Shown here one piece after another: positions 1 through 8,782 of a stretch of DNA of 64,000 nt. The stretch covers positions 1,488,001-1,552,000 of the forward strand of contig NZ_VOQQ01000001.1 of assembly GCF_007995055.1 (NCBI RefSeq), read 5' to 3'. Made by a program: the position numbers and the translations under genes. The notes beneath the pieces were generated by a model. That model was not told the origin of the DNA. It saw only the letters and a program-made list of their open reading frames with translations, and did not search any database. Position 1 is the stretch's first letter. Every line of letters starts with the position of its first letter. The stretch comes from Sphingosinicella ginsenosidimutans (GTDB lineage: Bacteria > Pseudomonadota > Alphaproteobacteria > Sphingomonadales > Sphingomonadaceae).

Positions 1-1188
1 GTCATAGATCGTGGTCGAGCGGCCCGTGTCCGGGTCGAGGCTGACGATCACCCGCGGGCGGGTCGGCGTCTCGCGCGCGCAGACCAGCCTGCGCCCGAGG
101 AGCTGGCAGCCGATCAGCGCATCGGTCGTAGCGAGGAGCGCCACCGGCGCAGGCTCGGCATCGATGCGCCAGCGATAGAGCGTGGTCGTGCCGCCATTTT
201 CGGGCGTGCCGCCCTGCATGAAGAGCAGCTCGCCGGGATCGCGCCACCACAGCGCCCCGACCGCGTCCGCGCAGGCCTCCATCGTGCAGGTGCGGGTCCG
301 GCCGCTGGCTTCGACTTGGAGCTTGGTCGGCCCCTGTACCAGGCCCGGGTCGGTCGGCGACGTCCATGCGCGCGCACCGTCGGCCGACCGGGCGTAGAGC
401 CGGGCACCGGCGGGCTTTCCGTTGTCCCGCCGGTCGGCCGCATCGCCCCCTTCGATCGTGCGGCCGGTGTCCGGGTCGACGAGCCGCTCAACGGTCGGCA
501 GCGGCAGCCGCGGACGCGGGCGAGCCTCCGACAGCGTCCAGAACCGCCGGTCGTAGAGGAAGCCGCGGCGCCCTTCGCGCTCGATCGCGGCGTTCGCGGC
601 AGCCATCGGCCGGGTGGTGACGACCAGCGCCTTGCCATCCTCGGACCAGCGGACGGCGCGCACGTCCTCGGCGTCATGCGTCACCGGTCCCGCGTAGCTT
701 CCGTCGCGCCGCGCGCGCCAGGCTTGGGTCACGCCCCGGTCGCGCCTGAGATAGACGAGCCAGCGACCGTCGGGCGACCATAGCGGCGTCACCGGCTGCT
801 CGGTGCCCACCGGCAGGTCGGGAACGCCGTGGCTGTCGCCGCGCGCGAGGATGAATTCGCCGCCGACGTCGATCAGCCGCGGCGCCCTGGCGCGGTCGAG
901 CGGCACGACGACGATCCCGATGCAATAGCGATCGGTATCGGGATCGGCCCGGCGCAGAGCGATCGCGAGCTCGGTGCCGTCGGGGGACAGGCTGAACGGC
1001 GACGGCCCCGAGAGTGCGGTATCGGATCGCCCGAAATCGCGCAGTTCGACAAGATCGCGCGGGGTGACATCGCGCGCCACCGCAGGCTCCGCCGACACCA
1101 GCCGCGCGCGGCAGTCCTCGGCCATGGCGGCCGATGGAACCATCAGCCATGCCGCCGCAAGGCCGAAGCGCAGTGCGACCCTCACCAT
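1..1188 (-). CDS. Atxe2-family lasso peptide isopeptidase (partial, C-terminus off window)
   Basis: Family members hydrolyse the isopeptide bond that closes the macrolactam ring of a lasso peptide, turning the threaded peptide into a linear one. The visible 396 codons start with a signal peptide (basic MVRVALRF, hydrophobic stretch, AMA cleavage site near residue 24). The segment after it contains VTPRDLVELRDFG and repeated propeller-like blades such as FSLSPDGTELAIAL and LWSPDGRWLVYLRR, as in the N-terminal beta-propeller of prolyl-oligopeptidase-like enzymes. The catalytic alpha/beta-hydrolase domain would lie left of base 1. The ATG overlaps the end of the TonB receptor gene by 7 bp, so the two are translationally coupled. 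The isopeptidase name rests on my recognition of the N-terminal region and on the FecI-FecR-TonB context; a general S9 peptidase is the alternative. Confidence 0.75.
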   Translation of the reverse strand, partial: MVRVALRFGLAAAWLMVPSAAMAEDCRARLVSAEPAVARDVTPRDLVELRDFGRSDTALSGPSPFSLSPDGTELAIALRRADPDTDRYCIGIVVVPLDRARAPRLIDVGGEFILARGDSHGVPDLPVGTEQPVTPLWSPDGRWLVYLRRDRGVTQAWRARRDGSYAGPVTHDAEDVRAVRWSEDGKALVVTTRPMAAANAAIEREGRRGFLYDRRFWTLSEARPRPRLPLPTVERLVDPDTGRTIEGGDAADRRDNGKPAGARLYARSADGARAWTSPTDPGLVQGPTKLQVEASGRTRTCTMEACADAVGALWWRDPGELLFMQGGTPENGGTTTLYRWRIDAEPAPVALLATTDALIGCQLLGRRLVCARETPTRPRVIVSLDPDTGRSTTIYD

Positions 1189-4124
1189 TTCTTGGTGACG
1201 GTGAGCGAGACGACCCGGCCAAGCGGGCTGGCGTTGTCCGGATCGAACCCGACCGAGAAGGGGCCGAGGAAATAGGCCGCCTTGGGCGGATCGCGGTCGA
1301 ACAGGTTGGTGGCGCTCAGTGCAATGCTGAGATCATGGTCGGTTCCGGCTTTGCCGAAGCGATAGCCGATCTGCAGATCGAACGTCGTCCACGAATGGAC
1401 CTTCTGCGGCGTGGCGTTGGTGAGGTTGGTGTAGCCGTCGAGATAGTTGCCGAACACGAAAATGTTGAGGCGGTCGTCGGACCAGCCGGCGCGGCCGCGC
1501 AGGCGCAGGTCGACGGGGTTGCCGAGCCGGTCGACCACATCGGTCGAAGGCGCGGTGGCGGTGAGCGCCTGGTCGATATGGAAGATGTAGGCGCCGGTCA
1601 GGCCGACATCGGCCTTCCCGCCGAGCAGGTCGAAACCGTAGCCGAGATCGAGATCCAGCCCGCTTTGCTTCACGGTCGAGAGATTCTGCAGCCGGGCGTC
1701 GATCAGCAGCGAAATCTGGCTGGGCGTCAGGTTGAAGGGGTTCTGGAAGACCGGAGAGGCGAAGTAGCTCTGGATCGTCGCGAGCGAGGGATTGGCATCG
1801 ATGATGCCGGCATAGGTCGCGCGGTTGACCAGGAAGTTGAGCAGGTTCGCCGCCGGCGAGGCGATGCGGTCGCGATAGTGGATGTTGTAGTAGGTCAGGC
1901 TGAGCTGGAGGTTGGGGATCGACGGCGGCCGCACGTCCGCGCCGAGGGTCCAGCTCGTTGCCCGCTCGGGACGCAGGTCCGGATCGTTGCCGCGCAGCAC
2001 CAGCACGTTGGTCTGGCCGGTCGGAGAAGCCGGATCGGGCAAGGTATAGGTGAAAAACAGCGAATTGGCCGGGTCCTGCCTCAGGTTGTTGAAGTTGGGG
2101 GCGCGGAACGACTTGCCCCAGGTGCCGCGCACGGTCAGGCCCGGGAAGGGTTCCCAGGCGATGCCGATTTTCGGATTGGTGGTGGTCCCGAAGTCGCTGT
2201 AGCGCTCGGTCCGCACCGCCGCCGAGAGGTCGAGCCGCCGAAACCCCGGCAGCGTGAAATCCTCGCCAAACACCGGTACGTGCACTTCGCCGTAGAGCGC
2301 GCGGACCCGGCGCGGCCCGGGCAAGGCGATCGGCGCGAGCGTCACGGGCGTCAGCGTGCTGACGTCGCTGATCGTCGTGCTATCGTTGTATCGTTCCTCG
2401 CGATATTCGCCACCGACCGCCAGCCGGATGTCTCCGCCCGGAAGCGTGGCGAGCGGCCCATCCGCCCGCAGCGCCGCCGACCACACCGTGCCGCTGTTGC
2501 CCGAGCGGGTGGAACCGCGGACCTCGGCGATCGTCGCGGGATTGGTGGAGGGGCCGTCGCCGAACAGGTTGTAGGCGGTCGCGGGATCGGTGTCGGCCAG
2601 TGCGGCATTGAGCCGGGCGGTGTTCACCCGGTTGGAGATTGTGGTGCGCTCGGTCTGGCGCCCCCAGGTGCCGTGCAGGTCGATGTTCCAGCGGCCGAGG
2701 TCGGCATCGAGTCCGAGGCTGCCGCCATAGGCTTCGACCCGGCCGCTGGTCGTCTCCGGACCGAGATCGCGCACGAAGCTGTACTGGACACGCACCGGCT
2801 GCCGGGTGCCGATGGGGTCGACATAGAAGGGATTGGTCACCGGCACGGTGCGGGCGGCATTGCTGATCGGCCGCTCGCGCTGGGTGAAGCTGCGCGACGA
2901 ATAGAGGCCACGGGCATAGAGCCGGACGTTCGGCGCGAACTCCTGGGTGGCGGCGGCGAAGACCGAGTGCCGGCGCTGGTCCGGGAGCAGGTCGGCATCG
3001 GTCCAGTCGTTGCCGAGGTTGAACGTGTTCGCCACCAGATCGCCCGGCTTCAGACTGCGACCATCCTGTCCCCGCGGGATCGCGAAGGTACGGCCGTTCG
3101 CGGCGATGATGGTTCCTGGGTTCGCGTAGCGGGTGCGATTGTCGGTGCCGCCATAGTTTCGCAGATCGTCGGTGGCATAGGCCCGGTCCGCCGCGGCCAG
3201 GCGCGTCCGATGGTAATATTCGTAGGCGATCATCGCCTGCCCGCCCGACCAGTGGGTGCCGATGAGCTGGCTCGCGACGATGTCTTGGGAATCGCCGTCG
3301 GCGGTGCCGATCCGGAACTTGGTTTCGGCCCCGGTGAAGTTGAGCCGCGGGATGATGTTGACGACGCCTGCAACCGCGTCCGATCCGTAGATCGCGGAAG
3401 CCCCATCGGCGACGATCTCGATCCGTTCGATCGCGGACGCCGGAATCATAGAGACATCGCTGAACACGCCGGAGAAGCCGCCGAGCGGCGGCCGATCGCC
3501 GTTCAGCAGGACCAGCGTCGATCCAGTGCCGAGCCCGCGTAGGTTGATGCTCGAACCGGCCGCGGTGTTGAACCCTGAGTCCGAATTGAACGACCCGGCG
3601 CCGTTGCCCTCGTTGGGAGAACCCCCGAAATTCTGCGGGATGGTCTGGGCGATGTCCTGCGTCGTGGCATAGCCGCTGCGCTCAATCGCCTGCCGATCGA
3701 CGACATTCACGGTCGAGCCCACCGGGCCGGACCCGCGGATGCGGGTTCCGGTGACGACGATCTCGCCCGAGGGTGCCCCTTGATCCCCTGGATCGCTGTC
3801 GCTGGACCGGACGCGCTCGATCAGCAGTCCGTCGCCTACCCGGCACCCGGTCAGCCCCGAACCTGCGAGCAGCGCTTCGACGACTTCGCCGAGCGTATAG
3901 TCCCCTCGGATTGCCGGTGCCGTCCTGCCCCGAAGCAGTTCCGCGGGAGCGGCGATATTGCGCCCCGACCGCATCGAAACTTCGCGGAGCGACCGGGCAA
4001 GCGGTTGGGCGGGTAAATCGTAGCTCTGCCGTTGCTCCTGGGCGGCGGCTGCGGGAGCCAGGGGCGCGGACAGGCCCGCGACGGAAATGGACAGAGCAAG
4101 CGCGACCTTCGGAACAATCGACAT
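1182..4124 (-). CDS. TonB-dependent receptor with N-terminal STN signalling domain (putative lasso peptide receptor)
   Basis: This outer-membrane receptor of 980 aa imports a ligand using TonB energy. A signal peptide ends near AAAAQEQ (residues 1-28). A secretin/TonB N-terminal (STN) domain follows at about 33-105 (YDLPAQPLARSLREVSMRSG), the part that talks to a FecR anti-sigma factor. The plug is at about 120-260 (IVVTGTRI, NLRGLGTGSTLVLLNGDRPP, EIVADGASAIYGSDAVAGVV) and the rest is a 22-strand-type barrel ending in VTKKW. It lies 81 bp after fecR and overlaps the isopeptidase gene. Such receptors in lasso clusters are thought to take the lasso peptide back into the periplasm; that ligand is inferred from context only. 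A siderophore or other peptide is possible. Confidence 0.88.
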   Translation of the reverse strand: MSIVPKVALALSISVAGLSAPLAPAAAAQEQRQSYDLPAQPLARSLREVSMRSGRNIAAPAELLRGRTAPAIRGDYTLGEVVEALLAGSGLTGCRVGDGLLIERVRSSDSDPGDQGAPSGEIVVTGTRIRGSGPVGSTVNVVDRQAIERSGYATTQDIAQTIPQNFGGSPNEGNGAGSFNSDSGFNTAAGSSINLRGLGTGSTLVLLNGDRPPLGGFSGVFSDVSMIPASAIERIEIVADGASAIYGSDAVAGVVNIIPRLNFTGAETKFRIGTADGDSQDIVASQLIGTHWSGGQAMIAYEYYHRTRLAAADRAYATDDLRNYGGTDNRTRYANPGTIIAANGRTFAIPRGQDGRSLKPGDLVANTFNLGNDWTDADLLPDQRRHSVFAAATQEFAPNVRLYARGLYSSRSFTQRERPISNAARTVPVTNPFYVDPIGTRQPVRVQYSFVRDLGPETTSGRVEAYGGSLGLDADLGRWNIDLHGTWGRQTERTTISNRVNTARLNAALADTDPATAYNLFGDGPSTNPATIAEVRGSTRSGNSGTVWSAALRADGPLATLPGGDIRLAVGGEYREERYNDSTTISDVSTLTPVTLAPIALPGPRRVRALYGEVHVPVFGEDFTLPGFRRLDLSAAVRTERYSDFGTTTNPKIGIAWEPFPGLTVRGTWGKSFRAPNFNNLRQDPANSLFFTYTLPDPASPTGQTNVLVLRGNDPDLRPERATSWTLGADVRPPSIPNLQLSLTYYNIHYRDRIASPAANLLNFLVNRATYAGIIDANPSLATIQSYFASPVFQNPFNLTPSQISLLIDARLQNLSTVKQSGLDLDLGYGFDLLGGKADVGLTGAYIFHIDQALTATAPSTDVVDRLGNPVDLRLRGRAGWSDDRLNIFVFGNYLDGYTNLTNATPQKVHSWTTFDLQIGYRFGKAGTDHDLSIALSATNLFDRDPPKAAYFLGPFSVGFDPDNASPLGRVVSLTVTKKW

Positions 4125-4205
4125 TCGTGTCTTCCCCCTTTGCGCACGCCTGCGTGGCGTTGCTTGGGGGACTTCGACGCGACTGCGCCCCGCTACCCTG
4201 GGAAA

Positions 4206-5189
4206 TTATTTGCCGGGCTCGAGAACCAGGTTGTCGGCTTCGTCGCGCTCGATGCTCAGATCGAACATCGACCCGATCATTTCGGCGAGCTGCGCCGGTT
4301 CGCCTGCCTTGAACGTGCCGGTGAAGCGACGCTCACCGCCCATAGGATCGCGAAGGACGATCTGGGTTTGGCTGTAGCGGTTCGCCGAGGCCACCACATC
4401 GGCGAGCGGCGCGTCCTCGAAGGACAGCATGCCTGAGGGCCAGCGCGTTTCCGGGACCTTGATCGCGACCGGCGCGGCCGGGGCCTGGCTTCCGATCAGA
4501 GCGAGTTGCTGGCCCGGTCTCAGCATTGTCGAAGTTGCGGGCATGCCGACGGCGGCGGGCCGGCGAACCTCGACCGAGCCCTGCAGCAACACCACCAGGG
4601 TCCTCGATTCCCGCAGGTCGACATCGAAAACGGTTCCGTGGGCCACCACTTCGCCCGATCCGGCAGCGACGACGAAAGGCCGCCGCGTATCATGCGCGAC
4701 CTCGAAACGCGCACGACCCCGCTCGAGCTGAAGGCGACGCTGCTCGCCGTCGAAGCGCACCTGCACCACGCTGTTCGTATCGAGCGTGACGCGCGAACCG
4801 TCCTCGAGGGTGAAGGTGCGGATCTCGCCGACCCTGCTCGCCAGCATGGTTTGGGATGCCACGTTGTGCCGGCCGGTGCCGGTGAGAACGAGGCCACCGG
4901 CAACGAACAGTAGCAATACCGCGGCCACAGCGGCGGCGGCCTTCCACCATGACGGGCCGGCGGCGAGTCGCGGCTGCCGTGCGAAGGGCGTTCGCGATAC
5001 GAGCGCGGTGTCGTCCCAGCTGTCGAGCAACGCGTCATAGGTATCGGCGTGCTGCGGATCGGCGGCGTACCAGGTCTCGAAGTCCGCGATGTCCCGGTCG
5101 GCCGGCCCTGCTCGCAGGCGGGCGAGCCAGGCAATCGCCTCCTCGCGCACCGCCTCGGGCGCGCCGGGGCCCATCCTTCGCTGCTCCAT
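4206..5189 (-). CDS. FecR-family anti-sigma factor
   Basis: FecR proteins sit in the inner membrane, hold an ECF sigma factor inactive and release it when the periplasmic domain senses a ligand-loaded TonB receptor. The 327-aa protein has an N-terminal cytoplasmic anti-sigma region (EEAIAWLARLRAG..DIADFETWYAADPQHADTYD, residues 16-53), one membrane segment (about 84-106) and a FecR domain (about 117-215, with FTLEDGSRVTLDTNS and VVAHGTVFDVDL). A C-terminal STN-like segment follows at about 255-320. The start overlaps the last base of the sigma gene stop (TGATG), typical of coupled fecI-fecR pairs. With the STN receptor downstream, it completes a three-part cell-surface signalling pathway. Confidence 0.92.
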   Translation of the reverse strand: MEQRRMGPGAPEAVREEAIAWLARLRAGPADRDIADFETWYAADPQHADTYDALLDSWDDTALVSRTPFARQPRLAAGPSWWKAAAAVAAVLLLFVAGGLVLTGTGRHNVASQTMLASRVGEIRTFTLEDGSRVTLDTNSVVQVRFDGEQRRLQLERGRARFEVAHDTRRPFVVAAGSGEVVAHGTVFDVDLRESRTLVVLLQGSVEVRRPAAVGMPATSTMLRPGQQLALIGSQAPAAPVAIKVPETRWPSGMLSFEDAPLADVVASANRYSQTQIVLRDPMGGERRFTGTFKAGEPAQLAEMIGSMFDLSIERDEADNLVLEPGK

Positions 5190-5788
5190 CAGCGTCTCAG
5201 GACTCGATCGAGATGATCAATTGCCTTCGTCATGTGCCACTCGACGCCTTTTACGCTCAAGCCGGATCGCTCCGCGATCTGCTTGTAGCTCAATCCGTCT
5301 AGGCGGTGGGCGAGGAATATCTCGCGGGTCTTCGGCTTCAGCCGCATCAGCGCGTTCTGGAGCCGGTTGAGCTTGTCGCGTGCCTCCAGCGCGGCGACCA
5401 GGTCCGTGCCCGCCAGCGGAACCTCGTCGGCGGGAACGTGGCTGGCAAGCGACCTTTGCAGGGCAGACTTCGCGCGATCCCGCAGGAGGTTTGTCGCAAT
5501 CTGGTTGAGGTAGGCCTCCGGGCATTCGATTGCGCGGTCTCGACAGGCTGGCGAATTGGCAAACCGGACGAAGCTCTCGTGCAGGAGGTCGTCGGCGTCC
5601 TGCCGGTCCGTGCGCCGCGAGAAGAAGCGGAGCAGCCGTGGGCCATGGATGCGATAGAGGTCGTCAAGCGCGAACGCCGGTCGTGGGACGCGGTCCTCTG
5701 GCGGGAGCGGATCGTCCTCGCCAAGGCGCGGGAGTGCGGCTGCCCTCAACATGCCATCGGCCGCAAGCACTTGGGCCGCCGGCTGCAC
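5189..5788 (-). CDS. FecI-type ECF RNA polymerase sigma factor
   Basis: This is a 199-aa extracytoplasmic-function sigma factor. Region 2 is at about 43-112 (LDDLYRIHGPRLLRFFSRRT, then DADDLLHESFVRFA) and region 4 with its helix-turn-helix at about 145-197 (KTREIFLAHRLDGLSYKQIA). The sequence upstream of residue 40 is variable, so the true start may be the Met at 5752 or another downstream codon. It is the first gene of the minus-strand operon sigma - fecR - TonB receptor - isopeptidase. By analogy with FecI it probably activates the receptor operon. No promoter could be recognised in the 486 bp upstream. Confidence 0.9.
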   Translation of the reverse strand: MQPAAQVLAADGMLRAAALPRLGEDDPLPPEDRVPRPAFALDDLYRIHGPRLLRFFSRRTDRQDADDLLHESFVRFANSPACRDRAIECPEAYLNQIATNLLRDRAKSALQRSLASHVPADEVPLAGTDLVAALEARDKLNRLQNALMRLKPKTREIFLAHRLDGLSYKQIAERSGLSVKGVEWHMTKAIDHLDRVLRR

Positions 5789-6274
5789 GCGGGCGCGTTC
5801 CTTGAACTCGATGCATTGGCGCTAAGGTTCTCGACCATGCCCGCCTGACCCACAGTTGTGAGCGCACGCGGGCGAAAGCCGGGTGTTGAGAACATGCTTG
5901 AGACATGCGCCGATGCCTTTGGCCGCAAGCGGCTTGGACATGCGCGTCGGCCACCCGGCCGAAGGGGACGGATCTCGTTCTCTCAAGCGGGGTTCTCACG
6001 CCCCGGCGCCACCCTCGTAGCGCCTAGCCAGACTATCGTGGCACGTTTGATACGCAACCCGCTTCCGAAGGTGCCGCTTCGCGGTCGCTGCGGAATAGCA
6101 GCACGGCCGGGACCGCACATGCGGTCCGGCCTTTCTTTATAGGGCGAGAGAACCACGGAGGCGCCCGTCACCTATTGTCAAGGCGCCGTGCTAGCCGGGC
6201 CAAGAGCCGGCTCGCGCGGAATTTCTATATTTCAAAGCGTTTGGATCAGCGCAGAGGAAGGGCCGAGCAGCCCC
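5789..6274. other. Intergenic stretch, no convincing gene
   Basis: This 486-bp gap separates the sigma gene from the HEPN/zinc-ribbon gene, both on the minus strand. It contains only short frames lacking a recognisable product. I looked on both strands for a lasso precursor (short leader, Thr at position -2 of the core, Gly/Ala/Ser at 1, Asp/Glu at 7-9) and saw none. The only clear structure is a + strand hairpin with a T tract at 6105-6138. The promoter of the sigma operon should lie in the left part. Confidence 0.6.
6105..6138 (+). terminator. Rho-independent terminator on + strand without an obvious gene
   Basis: The sequence GGCCGGGACCGCA pairs with TGCGGTCCGGCC with a single bulged G and a very short loop, followed by TTTCTTT. 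The T tract lies only on the + strand side, so it would stop rightward transcription. No + strand gene lies upstream within the window; both flanking genes are on the minus strand. It may end a small RNA or be a leftover of an earlier gene arrangement. Confidence 0.65.
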
Positions 6275-7246
6275 TCAATCCTCCCGCATCATTTTTTCCT
6301 GCATATGCGCGCAGTAGGAGCAAAGCCCCTCGTCGAGTCCGTCGAGATAATCCTGGATGCCGATGCCTTCCCCGCAGCGAACGCACTCAGTGGTATAGTC
6401 CAGAGGTTCGCTGCAAATCGCGCACCCGTCCTCGCCCTCAACCAGAGTCGCCCGGCCGCAGGCGGGGCAATTGTAGATGGGGCCGTCCTCGAATGTCTCC
6501 TTGAAGCGGATATAGCCTTCTGTCCCGTGCACCTTTTCGATCGCCCGTTCGATCGCATCACCCATCTCGACGTCTTGTCCGCAGGTCTTACAGCGGAGCT
6601 CCGCACAGTCCTGGCTTTCGTTATCGGGCTCGACCTGCTCGACCAGCTCGGACTGACAACTTCCGCATTTGATCAGTTCCGCCGTGATCGACGGGGAATG
6701 CCACCCGATCTTTTCAAGGGTCGCGCGCGCTTCCCCGAGCTCCTGGTCGTATAGCTCTTTGGTCGCCAGCATGGTTGTCCATGCCTCTCCCAGCAGGGCA
6801 ACCGGATCTTCCTCCAATTGTCGGAACAACGATGCGGCGACCGGGAACCCCTTACTGATTGCGGCGCGGATCGCCGTCGCCGATTCCGACGTGTAATGAT
6901 GCTCTATGTCGTTGCGGATCGTGTTCAGCGCCTTGAGCGCCCTGCCATCCAAGGTGATCCCGAAATCCTTGGCGCGCTCGCCGATCTGCTGAAAATCGAT
7001 CGTCGAATGGCCGACCTGCGCCATCTCGATGCCGCCCTGGCCGTCGGGCACAGGTTTGAGCTTCGCACCGATGACATGCTGGGGATCGGCATTCGGTGCC
7101 GCCCGAATGAGCGCTTCCTTCGCAAGCAGCAACACGCCGGCGTAGAAATTGCGGACCGCTGAAATATCGCGATCATGGTCCTGTTGCCGAAAATCTTCGA
7201 CCCCCATCCGGATCGACGCGATCGCGTTCTCAAATAGTGAAGGCAT
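6275..7246 (-). CDS. HEPN-like domain protein with C-terminal zinc ribbons, unknown function
   Basis: I do not recognise a named family for this 323-aa protein. The N-terminal half is helical: residues 32-50 (VRNFYAGVLLLAKEALIRA) resemble the first HEPN helix. Residues 111-118 read RNDIEHHY, an R-x4-H arrangement of the kind found at the active site of HEPN ribonucleases (positions 6893-6916). The C-terminal half (about 190-320) carries at least four CxxC-type knuckles (CGSC, CKTC, CPAC, CAIC, CVRC, CSYC), i.e. several zinc ribbons, and a highly acidic spacer. It is 75 bp downstream of a metalloprotease gene on the same strand, inside the putative tRNA-Ser island. A defence or RNA-processing role is conceivable but is inference from motif and location only. 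Confidence 0.7.
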   Translation of the reverse strand: MPSLFENAIASIRMGVEDFRQQDHDRDISAVRNFYAGVLLLAKEALIRAAPNADPQHVIGAKLKPVPDGQGGIEMAQVGHSTIDFQQIGERAKDFGITLDGRALKALNTIRNDIEHHYTSESATAIRAAISKGFPVAASLFRQLEEDPVALLGEAWTTMLATKELYDQELGEARATLEKIGWHSPSITAELIKCGSCQSELVEQVEPDNESQDCAELRCKTCGQDVEMGDAIERAIEKVHGTEGYIRFKETFEDGPIYNCPACGRATLVEGEDGCAICSEPLDYTTECVRCGEGIGIQDYLDGLDEGLCSYCAHMQEKMMRED

Positions 7247-7321
7247 AAACTCTCGGAAACATTAGCAACCGGTGCAAGCGATAGCTAGCAGAGTGAGTAT
7301 AACTGTTCCATCGACACCGAA

Positions 7322-8556
7322 TCACTGGTCATCTAGCCGGGGAAACAGTCCGAGGATGCGGACATCGGTGCCGTTTTCGGCAACGCGCAGACGAATTCGC
7401 TCGCGCGGAACCCTGCCCTGGGACCTCAGCCGCCGGAGGTTCATCACAGCGGCAACGCGCATCCCATCCGAGATGATATCCACAACCCGTACTGCCGCCG
7501 AGAAACTTTTGCCGGTGTTATGGTAGCGAAGCTGCATCGCGATCGCGTCGCGAATCTTTCGCGCCCGCTCCGTCGCGCTCGGATGGGTAAAGCTCATGGC
7601 GCCGGCCTGGCCACCGAACACTTCGAAGCAAGCGTCCAAAGTCTCGACGCTTTTGAGAAAAATGTATGGCGCGAGCGCGGTATAGATGTGGGGAATGCGA
7701 AGCCGGATCGTCGTCTGCATGGTGACGATCGAGCCAACGACGTCCGCCTGAAATTCATCCTCGTGCGAATACACGGACGCGACCAGGTCCTCGAGTCCCT
7801 CCACGCCGATCTGCCGTGTCTGCTCCGCTTCGAGGTGACCGAGATGGAGATGCCCGAGCTCGTGCGCGATCGGGAACATGTTGAGCGCCGGACTGAGCAG
7901 CCCGACGAGCATCATCGCCGCCGGACTGGGCGGCCAGGGCTCGCTGGCCCGCGGCGTGCCGCGCATGACCGCCGAACAGAACAGGTCGGCTGCCCGCTTC
8001 TGCAACTCCGGATCGCGAATGTTATCGGCCACTAAGACGGGATCGAGGCTGGCCTCGCCAGGGAACGGGTTATTGCGCACGAGGCATTCGGCGAAGAGCT
8101 TCGCGATCGAATGGCAGAAGACAGTCAGATCGGCATCGACGAAGATATGGTAATGCTTTTCGTCCCAGCTGTTGGTTGCGCACAGCGCGTTCACCTGGCC
8201 CGATGCGAGCGACGAAACCATCAGCCTGCGACCGCCGGTCTTCATCTCGGCGTCAGTCATGGTCTTGGTCAGAATGTCGACCAGCGCGGACGTGCTGCGT
8301 CGCACATCCGGTTCGTCAAACTCGCTGATCTTCTCGAGGTCGCCGCGATTGAACATCTTATCGACCAGATGCTGCGGCAGCCCCCCTCCAAGGCGGCTCG
8401 GATGAGCCGGTTGGTATGGGCCGGATCGGCATCCGCTCCGGTCCACTCGCGGGCGATCTTTCCCATCAGGCTTTCGGCCTGTCGCGCTTGAATCGAATGC
8501 GCCCAGTCTATCGCGCCCTGATGTTCCAGATCGGAAATGTCATTGGTATCGGCCAT
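7322..8556 (-). pseudogene. Zinc metalloprotease (HELGH) interrupted by a frameshift
   Basis: The gene starts at 8556 (MADTNDISDLEHQGAIDWAH) and reads in one frame to about 8386. The same protein then continues in another frame to the stop at 7322, giving about 411 aa if joined. The switch falls at a run of six C (8381-8386; six G on the coding strand); one extra G restores a smooth join (RAALEGGLPQHLVDKMF). The distal part has a zinc protease site AHELGHLHLGH (HELGH at 7851-7865) and a downstream acidic EDEFQAD that could give the third ligand. It precedes the HEPN gene on the same strand. The break may be a real loss, an assembly error in a homopolymer, or a -1 programmed shift on G-GGG-GGC. 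Substrate unknown. Confidence 0.7.
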
Positions 8557-8782
8557 GCGCCGGCAATCCGGTAAATAGGAGCTGTTTTCAAGCGGCTAGT
8601 CCAAATGGGACGCCAAGGTCTCGGTCGGCGCAACCAGCTCCCCCAAACCTAAACTTGCCCGCCAATCAGCGATTTCGATGCCGTCCCCACCATGGGAGAG
8701 GAAGTGCTTAGGCTTGGTGGCAGCCCCCTCCGCCTGAAAGTTTGCAGCGTCGCAGGCGATGCACAACAACTTGGCGCCAACA
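8557..8782. other. Intergenic stretch, no supported gene
   Basis: Between the metalloprotease start and the VOC remnant there is one minus-strand frame that continues past the remnant in another frame. Its translation is not recognisable and has no good ribosome site. I see no repeat, terminator or RNA gene here. Confidence 0.5.

Noticed and set aside
1134..3542. 802-codon + strand frame opposite the TonB receptor
   Set aside because: The receptor on the minus strand has clear STN, plug and barrel features; the opposite frame is a shadow.
5858..6142. 94-codon + strand frame before the orphan terminator
   Set aside because: Starts at a GTG without a ribosome site, is Arg/Gly/Pro-rich and runs through the terminator hairpin, so it is unlikely to encode protein. 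It also has no lasso-precursor pattern.
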